A stretch of DNA of 64,000 bases, from NCBI RefSeq assembly GCF_028771845.1, contig NZ_CP118270.1:5394001-5458000 (forward strand). Reading direction: 5' to 3'. This stretch comes from Paenibacillus marchantiae. GTDB lineage: Bacteria > Bacillota > Bacilli > Paenibacillales > Paenibacillaceae. A model generated the notes under the pieces. It was given only the letters and a program-made list of their open reading frames with translations, had not been told where the DNA came from and ran no database searches. Positions 53,655 through 63,918 of this stretch are shown in pieces; position 1 is the stretch's first letter; each line of letters begins with the position of its first letter. A program made the translations under genes and the position numbers.

Positions 53655-54932
53655 ATACATATCCCACTCAATTTCTTTCAGCTCATAGAAGTGAGCCAGG
53701 GCGTGGTCGCCGAGAGCATCACAGATGACTTCGCTGCGGATCAATTCGTTCAATGCTTCTTTCAGGTCAGCCGGCAAGCTTGGAATGCCTTCTTCCACGC
53801 GCTCTTCTTCTGACATGATGTAGATGTTACGGTCAATCGGAGCTGGCAAGGACAGCTCACGTTTGATTCCATCCAAACCTGCTTTCAGCAAAACAGCCAA
53901 GGCAAGGTAAGGGTTCGCAGCCGGATCCGGGTTACGTACTTCAACACGTGTGCTCAGACCACGGGAAGCTGGAATACGGATCATTGGACTACGGTTACTA
54001 GCAGACCAAGCTACATAACAAGGTGCTTCGTAACCTGGTACAAGACGTTTGTATGAGTTCACAGTTGGGTTCGTAATTGCAGCAAACGCACGCGCATGCT
54101 TCAAAGTTCCAGCCATGAAGTGACGTGCAGTTTTGCTCAGACCCAGCTCGTCCGACTCGTCTACGAATGCGTTCACTTTGCCTTGGAACAAGGATTGGTT
54201 ACAGTGCATACCGGAACCGTTCATACCAAACAGCGGTTTCGGCATAAAGGTAGCATGTAGACCATGCTGACGTGCAATCGTTTTAACAACGAGTTTGAAC
54301 GTTTGGATCTGGTCTGCTGCTTTTAGAGCATCAGCATATTTAAAGTCGATCTCATGCTGACCTGGAGCTACCTCATGGTGGGAAGCTTCGATCTCAAAGC
54401 CCATTTCTTCAAGTGTGATAACGATGTCACGACGACAGTTTTCACCAAGATCCGTAGGCGCTAGGTCGAAATATCCACCTTGGTCATTCAGTTCGTTAGT
54501 CGGGTTTCCTTTTTCGTCTGTTTTGAACAAGAAGAACTCTGGTTCAGGACCGACGTTGAAGGAAGTGAATCCCATTTCTTCGGCTTCTTTCAGGTTTCGT
54601 TTCAAGATGCCACGCGGATCTCCTGGAAACGGATTACCATCCGGAAGATATACGTCGCAAATCAGTCGAGCAACACGGTTCTCGGCTACCCAAGGGAAAA
54701 TCAGCCAAGAATCGAGATCCGGATAGAGGTACATGTCGGACTCTTCAATACGCACATAACCTTCAATGGAAGATCCATCAAACATCATTTTATTGTCCAG
54801 AGCCTTAGTAAGCTGGCTCACAGGGATCTCAACGTTTTTGATTGCTCCAAGCAAATCGGTAAATTGCAAACGAATGAATCGTACATTTTCTTCTTTTGAG
54901 ATACGTAGTATGTCTTCTTTAGTAAAACTCAC
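53604..54932 (-). CDS. glnA: Glutamine synthetase type I
   Basis: The 442-residue GSI-alpha enzyme condenses glutamate and ammonia with ATP. The beta-grasp N-domain (about 15-100, MFDGSSIEGY) is followed by the catalytic domain. Metal ligands are in GPEPEFFLF and HHEVAPGQHEID, the glutamate loop is NPTVNSYKRLVPGYEAP, and SRGLSTRVEVRNPDPAANPYLA is conserved. The C-terminal ...ITLY ending is encoded by the prophage attachment site. In Bacillales this form is feedback-inhibited and binds GlnR/TnrA. It is in an operon with glnR. Confidence 0.98.
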   Translation of the reverse strand: MSFTKEDILRISKEENVRFIRLQFTDLLGAIKNVEIPVSQLTKALDNKMMFDGSSIEGYVRIEESDMYLYPDLDSWLIFPWVAENRVARLICDVYLPDGNPFPGDPRGILKRNLKEAEEMGFTSFNVGPEPEFFLFKTDEKGNPTNELNDQGGYFDLAPTDLGENCRRDIVITLEEMGFEIEASHHEVAPGQHEIDFKYADALKAADQIQTFKLVVKTIARQHGLHATFMPKPLFGMNGSGMHCNQSLFQGKVNAFVDESDELGLSKTARHFMAGTLKHARAFAAITNPTVNSYKRLVPGYEAPCYVAWSASNRSPMIRIPASRGLSTRVEVRNPDPAANPYLALAVLLKAGLDGIKRELSLPAPIDRNIYIMSEEERVEEGIPSLPADLKEALNELIRSEVICDALGDHALAHFYELKEIEWDMYRTQVHQWERDQYITLY

Positions 54933-55061
54933 GATACCCTCTCCCTTTCTTCTCTGCGTATTTGGCTTGCCTGTTATATTTGTACATTAGAATATTGCAT
55001 GGGTCAAGGAGTCCTCCTACCCAAAAGCAGGATTTCCCCTGACTTACGAGGTTATACGAAC

Positions 55062-55478
55062 TTATTTTTTATTAAAGAAACGGGAAAGCTCTCCCTGGAT
55101 GAGAGATACTTGTCCAGGTCTCTTACCTGACACCAGTTGTTGTTTAAGCAGACGGTGTAGTTGGGAGTCCGATAGTTCTCTACGTTTCACTTCCGTATCG
55201 GCTGTAATAACAGTCGCTTCTTCTGACTCTTTAGATACAGGATTCATCACTTGTTTAATGCCTGCAATGTTAACTCCTTTTTCAATCAGAGCCTTGATTT
55301 CCAGCAATCGTTCTACGTCATTGAAAGAGAACAAACGCTGATTACCTGACGTTCTCGCAGGAACAATCAAACTGTGCTGCTCATAATAACGAATCTGACG
55401 CGCGGACAGATCCGTAAGTTTCATTACAATACCTATCGGGAATAAGGCCATATTTCTGCGAATTTCGTCACCCATCAT
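55062..55478 (-). CDS. glnR: GlnR nitrogen repressor (MerR family)
   Basis: The 138-residue regulator has a MerR-type winged helix: IGIVMKLTDLSARQIRYYEQ and LIVPARTSGNQRLFSFNDV, about 15-65, then KALIEKGVNIAGIKQVM. A helical C-terminus (about 85-138) with SRFFNKK at the end fits the GlnR C-terminal tail that glutamine synthetase binds. It represses the glnRA operon when nitrogen is plentiful. Co-transcribed with glnA. Confidence 0.95.
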   Translation of the reverse strand: MMGDEIRRNMALFPIGIVMKLTDLSARQIRYYEQHSLIVPARTSGNQRLFSFNDVERLLEIKALIEKGVNIAGIKQVMNPVSKESEEATVITADTEVKRRELSDSQLHRLLKQQLVSGKRPGQVSLIQGELSRFFNKK

Positions 55479-55546
55479 TCATCAACCTTCCAGTCATCTA
55501 TTCTTCACTCTATTGTACATTTAGTTATTACTAAGTGTCAATGATG

Positions 55547-55563
55547 TGTTAGATAAACTCACA
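55547..55563. promoter_or_regulatory. GlnR/TnrA box upstream of glnRA
   Basis: TGTTAGATAAACTCACA is a perfect match to TGTNAN7TNACA. It lies 69 bases before the glnR start and overlaps the end of the upstream gene. Confidence 0.82.
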
Positions 55564-56812
55564 ATAATTTGCGTTCTTTCATGGTCTGTAATGACATCAA
55601 AACGCCATATTTAACATGAGAGTACGTTAAACCGCCCTGCATATAGCCAATAAAAGGCTCACGGATAGGCGCATCTGCCGACAATTCAAGGCTCCCACCC
55701 TGTATAAACGTACCTGCCGCCATGATGACAGGGTGCTCGTAACCCGGCATGTCCCAAGGTTCAGGAACTACATGGCTATCTACTGCAGCAGCCCGCTGTA
55801 TCCCTTGTACAAAGGCAATTAAATGCTCGGCCGAACTGAATTGAACAGCCTGAATCAGATCTGTACGCATCTCGTTCCATGCCGGTTTGGTTACAAATCC
55901 GGATGCAGCAAACATCGCCGCAGCGAATGTGCTCCCTTTAACGGCCTGTCCTACAATTGTCGGAGCCATGTAAAGTCCTTGGTAGATGCCACGAGTTGTT
56001 CCCAACATCGCGCCAACCTCACCGCCAATTCCAGGAGCAGTCAAACGATAGGCAGCCAATTGCACGTACTTTTCCTTCCCGCATATGTATCCACCGGTTT
56101 CCGCTAGACCTCCACCGGGATTTTTAATCAGTGAACCTGCCATCAGGTCTACCCCGATTTCAGTTGGTTCACGTTCCTCCGTGAATTCACCATAACAGTT
56201 ATCCACAAATATGATGACATCTTCCTTGATCGCCTTTACACGTGTAACCATATCAGCGATTTCTTCAATACAGAAGGAAGATCTCCAATCATATCCTCTG
56301 GAGCGTTGAATACCAATGACTTTTGTCGCTGCATTGATACTTTTCTCTACCGCCGCCCAATCTACTCCGCCATCTTCTAACAGAGCCGTCTCTTGATAGC
56401 CAATTCCGAAATCCCGTAATGATCCTGTTCCATCACCAGGCTTGCCAATGACTTTATGCAATGTGTCATAGGGCTTACCCGTAATGTACAACAACTCGTC
56501 ACCTGGACGAAGTACACCGAACAAAGCTGTAGCAATAGTATGTGTACCTGATGCAAAATGGGGACGCACCAGTGCCGCCTCTGCACCAAACACATCGGCA
56601 TACACTTCATCAAGCACCTCACGCCCGCGATCGTTATAAGCGTACCCCGTTGAACCCGCAAAGTGAAAATCACTGACTTTTCTACGCTGAAAAGCATTGA
56701 TTACTTTCCATTGGTTATGATCGGTGATCCGGTCAATCTGTTGCAATTGCCCCTCAATCTGACGTTCAACCTGTCGTTGAAGTTCAATAATCTCTGAATC
56801 AAAGCTTGCCAT
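55559..56812 (-). CDS. Methionine gamma-lyase-like PLP enzyme (YnbB family)
   Basis: The 417-residue PLP-dependent enzyme of the aluminium-resistance/methionine gamma-lyase group. HFASGTHTIATALFGVLRPGDEL forms the cofactor-binding region, FVDNCYGEF holds the Asp, and MAGSLIKNPGGG the Schiff-base lysine. Its position between hflX and glnR is conserved in Bacillales (ynbB). The physiological substrate is unknown. Confidence 0.9.
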   Translation of the reverse strand: MASFDSEIIELQRQVERQIEGQLQQIDRITDHNQWKVINAFQRRKVSDFHFAGSTGYAYNDRGREVLDEVYADVFGAEAALVRPHFASGTHTIATALFGVLRPGDELLYITGKPYDTLHKVIGKPGDGTGSLRDFGIGYQETALLEDGGVDWAAVEKSINAATKVIGIQRSRGYDWRSSFCIEEIADMVTRVKAIKEDVIIFVDNCYGEFTEEREPTEIGVDLMAGSLIKNPGGGLAETGGYICGKEKYVQLAAYRLTAPGIGGEVGAMLGTTRGIYQGLYMAPTIVGQAVKGSTFAAAMFAASGFVTKPAWNEMRTDLIQAVQFSSAEHLIAFVQGIQRAAAVDSHVVPEPWDMPGYEHPVIMAAGTFIQGGSLELSADAPIREPFIGYMQGGLTYSHVKYGVLMSLQTMKERKLL

Positions 56813-56896
56813 CTTGCTTCATTCCCCTTCATAGCACGAATCTGACGTCAAACATCAATTATCGTGTCAACTTATCATACAAATATGTCATCGATG

Positions 56897-58183
56897 TTAC
56901 AGTTGTATGAAATCTTCAAGTAAATAACCGAATTTCTCATATTCGCCTTTTTGCAGTTCCACTTCATAAATTACATCATTATCTTCAAATGTGGTCTCAA
57001 CAACATCGCCTATTTTGTAAAGTACAGATGTAAGATCGCCACGCTCAGCCGGAATACGGAACCGTTTGGTAGCGCCAGTCAATTCAGCCTGGATAAGCTC
57101 ACGAATTTTCAGCAAGTCATCTGCATCTAGAGCGCTCACTTTGATATGTTCTTTATCCAAAGGAAGCATCTCAAGCTGCTCCGGTGTACAAGCATCCTTT
57201 TTGTTATACAATACCAATTGAGGCTTGTCCCCTGAACCCAGTTGCTGCAAAATCGTGTGTACAGTTCTCATCTGGTCTTCACGCATTGCAGATGATGCAT
57301 CGACCACATGTAATATAAGGTCCGCTTCATTCACTTCCTCCAGCGTTGCCCGGAAAGCCGCAATCAGATCATGAGGAAGGTTTTGTATAAACCCAACCGT
57401 ATCTGTGAGTACGATTTCTTTACCACTTGGCAGTTCCATCGTCCGTGAGGTTGGATCCAGTGTGGCAAACAGCTGGTCTTGAATATACACATCTGCGGCC
57501 GTTAATTGTTTAAGCAAGGTGGATTTACCCGCATTCGTATAACCTACAAGGGCTACCTGAACGATCCCCGTCTTCTTGCGACGTTCCCGGTGCAGCTTGC
57601 GATGACGTGTCACTTCTTCCAAATGACGCTTCAAGTCATCTATGCGGCCACGAATATGTCGACGATCCGTCTCCAGTTTACTTTCACCTGGACCCCGCGT
57701 TCCAATTCCGCCACCAAGTCTGGACAAATTCTTTCCGTGACCCGACAAACGTGGTAACAAATAGCTCAACTGAGCCAACTCAACCTGGATAATACCTTCT
57801 CTTGTGTTGGCGCGCTGCGCAAAGATATCCAAAATCAGCTGGGTGCGGTCAATAATTTTGAGATCCAACGCTTCTTCCAGGTTACGAACTTGAGCACCGG
57901 ACAGCTCCTGGTCAAAAATAGCTGTTGTTGCTCCCATTTCCTCAGCCACTGCACGAAGTTCTTCCACTTTCCCCTTACCAATGAACCATTTGGTGTCCCG
58001 GGTTTTCAGGTTCTGTGACAATACACTCAGCACTTCCACGCCTGCCGTCTCGGCCAGTTTTACCAACTCCTCAAGGGAGTACTCCGGGTTAATACCCGAA
58101 CGTTTGACCTCATCGGTAACCAGACTCACCAACACGGCGCGATCCTTCTTCACCATATCTGTATCATGTGTTCCATTTGTCAT
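56897..58183 (-). CDS. hflX: HflX-family ribosome-associated GTPase
   Basis: The 428-residue GTPase has the HflX-specific N-domain (about 30-205, WFIGKGKVEEL, FDQELSGAQVRNLE, and the GTRGPGESKLETDRR loop). The G domain (about 210-370) has G1 GYTNAGKST, G3 DTVGF and G4 NKKD (LVLYNKKDACT). HflX binds 50S subunits and splits stalled ribosomes under stress. It follows spoVK in the conserved Bacillales order. Confidence 0.96.
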   Translation of the reverse strand: MTNGTHDTDMVKKDRAVLVSLVTDEVKRSGINPEYSLEELVKLAETAGVEVLSVLSQNLKTRDTKWFIGKGKVEELRAVAEEMGATTAIFDQELSGAQVRNLEEALDLKIIDRTQLILDIFAQRANTREGIIQVELAQLSYLLPRLSGHGKNLSRLGGGIGTRGPGESKLETDRRHIRGRIDDLKRHLEEVTRHRKLHRERRKKTGIVQVALVGYTNAGKSTLLKQLTAADVYIQDQLFATLDPTSRTMELPSGKEIVLTDTVGFIQNLPHDLIAAFRATLEEVNEADLILHVVDASSAMREDQMRTVHTILQQLGSGDKPQLVLYNKKDACTPEQLEMLPLDKEHIKVSALDADDLLKIRELIQAELTGATKRFRIPAERGDLTSVLYKIGDVVETTFEDNDVIYEVELQKGEYEKFGYLLEDFIQL

Positions 58184-58302
58184 CGTGTATATTCACTCCT
58201 TCTATTACGTTTCCGCATATATTCTGTGCCACCATGGTTCCATGGCATGCTTTAAGCCGAACCGGTTAACCCGGCCGGCTGCGTTAAAAATTATATTATC
58301 GC

Positions 58303-59274
58303 TTACTTTTGCTCAAACTTCAAATCCTCTGTGCGGATGGTCATCAGCTCTAGTTTTCCCGGATTTCCCTGGGTATACTGTTCCAATAGTCGAACTGCCT
58401 GATGGCGAATCGATCGTTCAATGGCATTTCGGACATATCGGGCATTGCTGAACGCATGAAGAGATTCATTTTTTTCCTGAAGCAGATGCTGCTTTAGTTT
58501 GAGTATGGTCTGTGGCATGAGAATATAGTCACGTTCCTTAGCCATAATCTCGGAGATTTGAATCAATTGATCAATGCTATAGTCCGGAAATTCAACCTGG
58601 ATCGGAAAACGGGAAGGTAATCCGGGATTCGTCTGCAGAAAAAAATCAATCTCTTCCGAGTATCCCGCCAAGATGAGGATAAATTGATTCTTATTATCTT
58701 CCATTGACTTCACAAGTGTGTCGATAGCTTCCTTCCCAAAATCCTTCTCGCCCCCGCGAGCCAGACTGTACGCCTCATCAATAAATAAGATTCCACCCAA
58801 TGCCTTTTTGACCAAATCCCTCGTTTTTTGTGCCGTATGCCCGATGTATTCCCCGACCAAGTCTGCACGTTCCACTTCAATCAAATGACCCTTACTCAAT
58901 ACACCCATCTTCTGAAACAGCTTCGCAACGATTCGTGCTACCGTTGTTTTTCCGGTTCCCGGATTGCCTTTGAAAATCATATGATACACGTGCGCCCCAC
59001 TTATCAGTCCAGCTTCGGTACGCATTTGGGCAATCTGTAAGAAAGCATAGATTTCAAATACTAAATCCTTGATATTTTCGAGTCCAACCAGCTGCTCCAA
59101 TTCACCTTGAATCTCCTGAAAATGCGCATGTTTGGCTAAACCTTTTGCCGCTTGTATTGCCGTCTCTTCTTCTTTGACCAGCATCTGAGGTTCCTGGTTA
59201 CGCAAAACAACATTAATTTGTCTGGATGGTCTGCCTCCCGGTTGCCCTCCTGCAGCCATGACCCGTCCGTTCAT
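58303..59274 (-). CDS. spoVK: SpoVK-like AAA+ ATPase (stage V sporulation protein K)
   Basis: The 323-residue AAA+ protein has an N-terminal basic extension (about 1-45), a helical region (about 45-95), Walker A GNPGTGKTT (about 113), Walker B GGILFIDEAYSLA, sensor-1 LAGYSEE and a C-terminal arginine finger region. It resembles SpoVK/CbbX proteins. In Bacillus it acts in spore maturation in the mother cell, which supports a spore-former. It lies upstream of hflX as in B. subtilis. Confidence 0.93.
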   Translation of the reverse strand: MNGRVMAAGGQPGGRPSRQINVVLRNQEPQMLVKEEETAIQAAKGLAKHAHFQEIQGELEQLVGLENIKDLVFEIYAFLQIAQMRTEAGLISGAHVYHMIFKGNPGTGKTTVARIVAKLFQKMGVLSKGHLIEVERADLVGEYIGHTAQKTRDLVKKALGGILFIDEAYSLARGGEKDFGKEAIDTLVKSMEDNKNQFILILAGYSEEIDFFLQTNPGLPSRFPIQVEFPDYSIDQLIQISEIMAKERDYILMPQTILKLKQHLLQEKNESLHAFSNARYVRNAIERSIRHQAVRLLEQYTQGNPGKLELMTIRTEDLKFEQK

Positions 59275-59383
59275 TCGCCATCACCTCTATTTTATCGGGC
59301 TGAACTCTCCTGATTATTAATGTATTCTATCAGGTGCTCTAATATTAGAAGGATGGCGAAGAATTCTGCGACTTTTCCATGAC

Positions 59384-59947
59384 TTAAATCTGAATATTTT
59401 TTCTGAACTCCCCATTCTCAAACAAGGTTTGTCTATGCTTCAAGGACAGTTGGAAATACGGAAACACATGAGCATCAATGGCATGCAACAATTCCTTGGC
59501 TGTCCGGTTCGCCAGATCATAATCCCCCGTCGTAATGTGCTTACGTGAAAGAGCATCTTCAAGTTCATCTTCGTCCAGCAAAAATATTTCTCCATCCTTC
59601 AGGACAACGACATCCAGATACAGATCATCAAACCACGGAACACCTTGATCGGTTATGCCCTGGCTGCGGCATGTATCAATGTACCATTCAACAATTCGCT
59701 CCTGATCGTCAAACATGGCCGTAACAACAAAGTGCTCGCCTTTCGGATAATACTGCAACCAGGAATAACCTTTATCCGCAATGCAGAAGGTGCTTCCTCC
59801 ATAGGTTTTCCACAAAGGCTCTTTCAAATCTTGTATCGTATACAACGTAATGTAACCCGTAAAAATTTTGGATTGAACGAACCGGCATGTAAATTGTCGG
59901 TTCGTAATCCGGCGCCAGTTCGCGCGGTCCCCGAATTTCCGTTTCAT
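59384..59947 (-). CDS. DUF402 protein (nucleoside tri/diphosphate phosphatase-like)
   Basis: 187 residues with the DUF402 beta-barrel: LQYYPKGEHFVVTAMFDDQE and GVPWFDDLYLDVVVLKDG carry the conserved acidic residues that bind Mg. YgaC/Ntdp-type homologues hydrolyse nucleoside tri- and diphosphates. LLDEDELEDAL follows. The start follows AGAGGGG. It stands alone between spoVK and ponA-type genes. Confidence 0.85.
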   Translation of the reverse strand: MKRKFGDRANWRRITNRQFTCRFVQSKIFTGYITLYTIQDLKEPLWKTYGGSTFCIADKGYSWLQYYPKGEHFVVTAMFDDQERIVEWYIDTCRSQGITDQGVPWFDDLYLDVVVLKDGEIFLLDEDELEDALSRKHITTGDYDLANRTAKELLHAIDAHVFPYFQLSLKHRQTLFENGEFRKNIQI

Positions 59948-60161
59948 ACGAACCCCTCTTTGCCGACCACAGGTCCGTGACCTGCTGATATTGGTGAACA
60001 GCGAATAACGTCCGCATTACCGATTCCACAAGTGCCTGAATCCGCTTTGCACAACGTATTACGAATAGTTACAGCTTACCATATTTAAGTTATACACTCA
60101 AAATCAAGCTTTGCCCCATCTATTAGAGAGTTATGGTTCCACTCCAATGGTTATACAAACC

Positions 60162-60199
60162 AAAAAACCTGCTTCCCCAATATGAGGGAGCAGGTTTTA
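60162..60199 (-). terminator. Terminator after the penicillin-binding protein gene
   Basis: Minus-strand AAAACCTGCTCCC-tcatattg-GGGAAGCAGGTTTTTT. Confidence 0.9.
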
Positions 60200-60230
60200 G
60201 GTTGTAATGATTTAATGCGCCTTATTCTTG

Positions 60231-62888
60231 TTAACCGCCAGTTCCAGTTTGAGAATCTGTCGGTGCATTCGTTTCTCCATTGTTGCCGTTGTTTCCACTA
60301 TCTGGTGGCGTGACCACTTCGCCCGGTGTCGTCACAGATCCATCATTGGAACCCTCACCCGTACCTCCAGGTTCTGTTGTTCCCTGTCCAGGCGGTGTGT
60401 TTCCTTCTCCGGTCTGTCCGTTCCCTTGACCTGTCCCGCCGTTGTTTCCGTTGTTTCCATTATTGCCGTTACCAGTGTTGCCATTTTCATTTCCGTTGCC
60501 ATTGTTACCCTCAGAACTTCCATTCCCCGGCGAACCGTTGTCTGGATTTTCTGTTCCAGGCTGTTCTGTGCCCGGTTCCGTCCCTGGCTCCGTGCCCGTA
60601 TCTGGCTGTTCCGGTTCCAATTCCTCCGCTTCAATCATCAGCGATATGATATTGGACGGATCAGTCTCCAGTCCCGTAGCTGAATCAACAGCTGTCACAT
60701 AGTATTCGTAGGTGAGACCCGGGAGTGCACCTAGATCCTGCGCACTGGTCGAACCAACCGCATCTAATAGATGGGTGAACTGTCCCTCAGATGTCTCTTT
60801 TCTGTAAATCCGATACTGTGTCGAGGAATCTCCCGTTGCAGTCCAATTCAATGATACAGTTTGCGTAGATGAATCATACGCACCATTCAAACCACTCACT
60901 GAAAGTGTTGGTTTCTCTGGTTCTTTCTCCGGTGGAGGTGTCTGGGCTCCTGCTGGAGCTTCGAAGTCCTTCACAGGAACTCCTTTCAACGCATCCCCCA
61001 TAACTTTGGCAAAGAACGCCGCTGATAGCTTACTGCTATTTTTGAGCATATGGGTTGCATCAGGATTGTCGTAACCCATCCATACTGCAGCAGTCCATTC
61101 TGGCGTGTATCCGACGAACCAAACATCACGGTTGGCACTGTTGCCGGAGATACCACTTTGAACGGTTCCCGTCTTACCGGCAACTGGTCGATCCAGACGT
61201 GCTGAACGACCTGTACCGTCATTCACGACATTTTGCAGCATCTTAGTCAAGGAATAAGCATTTTGCTCACTCATAACACGTGTCGTTTCCGATTTATCGT
61301 GTTTATAGGTCGTTTTTCCCGCGCTATCCTTAATTTCCTTAATGGAATACGCCTGCTGGTACTCACCCAGATTGGCGAATGCACTATAGGCTTGCGCCAT
61401 TTCCAGCGTATTCGTACCTTTGCTAAGACCACCCAGCGCAATCGCCAGGTTTTTGTCTTCATCCGTAAGTTGGATACCTACGCTTTTTGCAAACTGAACA
61501 CCTGTATTCACACCAATTTTGTTTAGGAGCCATACTGCCGGGATATTCTCCGATTTTGTAATGGCATCCGTCATACTAATGGTTGAAGAATAACCATGCA
61601 AGTTACCCGGGCAGTAATTTCCGAAGCATTGCTTTTCATTACTAAGAGCTGAGTTTGCATTGTAATTACCTGATTCAAGAGCCGGTGCATAAGTCACAAT
61701 CGGTTTAAATGCCGATCCAGGCTGTCTGCGGCTCTGTGTTACCCGGCTGTAGCCTTTTGTTTGATAATCCCGTCCGCCCATCAAGGCGACGAGACTGCCA
61801 TTTTCATGGTTCATAATTACCATGGAACCTTGAACTGGCTGATCGTCTTTACTTGACTCAAACAAACTGTCATCCGAGAAAGCACTTTCCATGGCTGTTT
61901 GAGCCTGAGCATCCATAGTCGTGTAAATTTTGTACCCGCCGATATTCAGATCATCCTCCGTTTTACCAGTCACTTTTTCCGCTTCACGAAGAACATAGTC
62001 GATAAAGGCTTGGTACTTTTGATCTTTCTCAGGCGGTGTATAGTCATAATCTACTTCTTTGGCTTCATCCATTTCCGCCTTGGTGATGTAACCTTGCTCA
62101 TACATCAGCTGCAATACCACAGCACGTCGTGCCTTGGAATCGTTGGGATTGCTCAGCGGGTTATAGGCAGAAGGCCCTTTAGGCATCGCTGCCAATGTGG
62201 CAATTTGCCAGATCTTCAACTCATTAAGGTCAGACACTCCAAAATAAAATTCAGACGCAGCCTTAATTCCATAACGCTGATGACCGAAGAAAATCCGGTT
62301 CAGATACATCGTCAGAATTTCGTCTTTTGAGTACTTGCGCTCCAATGCCATTGCAATGGAAACCTCTGTCGCTTTACGGAAGAAGGTCTTGTCACGGGAC
62401 AAGAACATATTTTTCGCAAGCTGCTGAGTCAGCGTACTGCCACCCTCCACCATGGAGCGGGCCATGACGTCTTTAACCGCTGCACGTCCGATGGACCAGA
62501 TATCCACGCCCTGATGCTCGTAGAATCGTTTGTCCTCCGTAGCAACAAAAGCTTCCTTTACTAGATCCGGAATATCTTCTTCATTGACCGGCTCCAGCTT
62601 TTGAATGGACAACTCGCCCATTAACTGTCCGTTACGATCATATACTTTTGAAGTTTCATTGATTGTTGTTTTGTCCTTGTTGGCTTTGAGCAGATTTTCC
62701 CCACTCACCATAATAAATAAATATCCACCCAGTGCACAAAATATGGCGATTGCCATGGTGAAAAACAGTGTCCATCCAACGCGTTTACCCGTAATTTTTT
62801 TCTTTTTAGAGGTCTTTGGCTTCGCTTTTTTGGTTGACTTGTTATTACTGTTGCGATTGTTAGACCTCGACAACGGATCGTTTGGCAT
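60231..62888 (-). CDS. Class A (PBP1A) penicillin-binding protein
   Basis: 885 residues. A basic cytoplasmic N-terminus (about 1-37) and a membrane helix (about 38-60) precede the GT51 transglycosylase (about 85-260, EDKRFYEHQGVD and GGSTLTQQLAKNMF). The transpeptidase (about 330-640) has SAFK (SxxK), SEN and KTGT motifs. An FN3-like domain (about 690-775, VSGLNGAYDSSTQTVSLNW) follows. The last 110 residues are Gly/Asn/Thr/Glu-rich low complexity. It polymerises and cross-links peptidoglycan, like PonA/Pbp1. Monocistronic. Confidence 0.95.
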   Translation of the reverse strand: MPNDPLSRSNNRNSNNKSTKKAKPKTSKKKKITGKRVGWTLFFTMAIAIFCALGGYLFIMVSGENLLKANKDKTTINETSKVYDRNGQLMGELSIQKLEPVNEEDIPDLVKEAFVATEDKRFYEHQGVDIWSIGRAAVKDVMARSMVEGGSTLTQQLAKNMFLSRDKTFFRKATEVSIAMALERKYSKDEILTMYLNRIFFGHQRYGIKAASEFYFGVSDLNELKIWQIATLAAMPKGPSAYNPLSNPNDSKARRAVVLQLMYEQGYITKAEMDEAKEVDYDYTPPEKDQKYQAFIDYVLREAEKVTGKTEDDLNIGGYKIYTTMDAQAQTAMESAFSDDSLFESSKDDQPVQGSMVIMNHENGSLVALMGGRDYQTKGYSRVTQSRRQPGSAFKPIVTYAPALESGNYNANSALSNEKQCFGNYCPGNLHGYSSTISMTDAITKSENIPAVWLLNKIGVNTGVQFAKSVGIQLTDEDKNLAIALGGLSKGTNTLEMAQAYSAFANLGEYQQAYSIKEIKDSAGKTTYKHDKSETTRVMSEQNAYSLTKMLQNVVNDGTGRSARLDRPVAGKTGTVQSGISGNSANRDVWFVGYTPEWTAAVWMGYDNPDATHMLKNSSKLSAAFFAKVMGDALKGVPVKDFEAPAGAQTPPPEKEPEKPTLSVSGLNGAYDSSTQTVSLNWTATGDSSTQYRIYRKETSEGQFTHLLDAVGSTSAQDLGALPGLTYEYYVTAVDSATGLETDPSNIISLMIEAEELEPEQPDTGTEPGTEPGTEQPGTENPDNGSPGNGSSEGNNGNGNENGNTGNGNNGNNGNNGGTGQGNGQTGEGNTPPGQGTTEPGGTGEGSNDGSVTTPGEVVTPPDSGNNGNNGETNAPTDSQTGTGG

Positions 62889-63056
62889 GTTACCTCCTGA
62901 CTCCCTTTCAGTTGCATAATTTCTATTCGTCTACTGGCTCAAGCTCCTATTGAGCTTATTTTGCCCGGAATGAAAAGAACAACCCTTATTCAGGTTGCTC
63001 TGTTTCGATTCCTATACATGTAGACGAAATGGTTGATAAAAAGGTTTCGTAATTTT

Positions 63057-63299
63057 TTAAGCTTCGCCGCTATTATCTTGCTGCATCAGCGATACGCTGC
63101 GTTGCGGCGTGAACGTGGAGATGGCGTGCTTGTAGACCATTTGCTGGCGTCCGTCGCTGTCAATGACGATCGTAAAATTGTCAAATGCCTTGATCGTTCC
63201 GCGGATTTGAAAGCCATTGGTCAGATAGACCGTAGCTGGAATGTTTTCTTTCCGCAGTTGGTTCAAGAACGTATCTTGGATGTTGATGGACTTGTTCAT
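63057..63299 (-). CDS. hfq: RNA chaperone Hfq
   Basis: 80 residues with the Sm fold: INIQDTFLNQLRKENIPATV, then TNGFQIRGTIKAFDNFTIVI, then the Sm2 motif YKHAISTFTP. It binds U-rich and A-rich RNA as a hexamer. The start at 63299 gives the normal N-terminus. Upstream in-frame codons to 63350 are not needed. Confidence 0.97.
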   Translation of the reverse strand: MNKSINIQDTFLNQLRKENIPATVYLTNGFQIRGTIKAFDNFTIVIDSDGRQQMVYKHAISTFTPQRSVSLMQQDNSGEA

Positions 63300-63533
63300 T
63301 AGCCGTACCCCCATTGGTTCATTTGAATTCGTGTTATAAGTAATATTCAATATCGCTGAGTAGCTTTCGTGCTATTATATCATGAACGGATTCATATAAT
63401 CCACAAAAACCCCTTGCCTGCTATTTTGCACCTATGCCTGAGCTTCGCTTGCAACTAGAAGACTTATCCATTATACACCGCTTGTCAGAATTGCAAAAGA
63501 GGGACAAATTCTACCCTTTTCCACGTTTCCCTT

Positions 63534-63755
63534 CTACTTTTCTGGATCTGTATATGTTTTCCCTTCTTCTCTGGCCAACGTCATATTTTTCCGATTCTTT
63601 CTATCATGGATTAAGAGTTTGAGGTATGTATTGGTATTGATGAGAACAATAATTAACCAAATTAATGCGACAAGACCTCCAATGGCAAAACCAATTCCAA
63701 ATAATCCTGAGAAAAAGAGATATAAACTCGCTACTCCGCTCGGTTCTGCACTCAT
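63534..63755 (-). CDS. Small membrane protein, unknown function
   Basis: 73 residues. One or two hydrophobic segments (about 8-42, LYLFFSGLFGIGFAIGG and ALIWLIIVLINT) are followed by a charged C-terminus (HDRKNRKNMTLAREEG). AAGGGGGAG precedes the start. The family is not recognised. Confidence 0.65.
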   Translation of the reverse strand: MSAEPSGVASLYLFFSGLFGIGFAIGGLVALIWLIIVLINTNTYLKLLIHDRKNRKNMTLAREEGKTYTDPEK

Positions 63756-63918
63756 AAAATCTCCCCCTTCACCTTACAAACAAAATCAAATGGCCTGTCA
63801 TGTGAATTCATTTTAATATTTATGTTATTTTTTTACAATGCATTTCTTTGCTTAAATCTACATAGAACTCCGAATATTCCCTCTTTTAATAACATCATTT
63901 CATATAAAAAAAGTAAAA

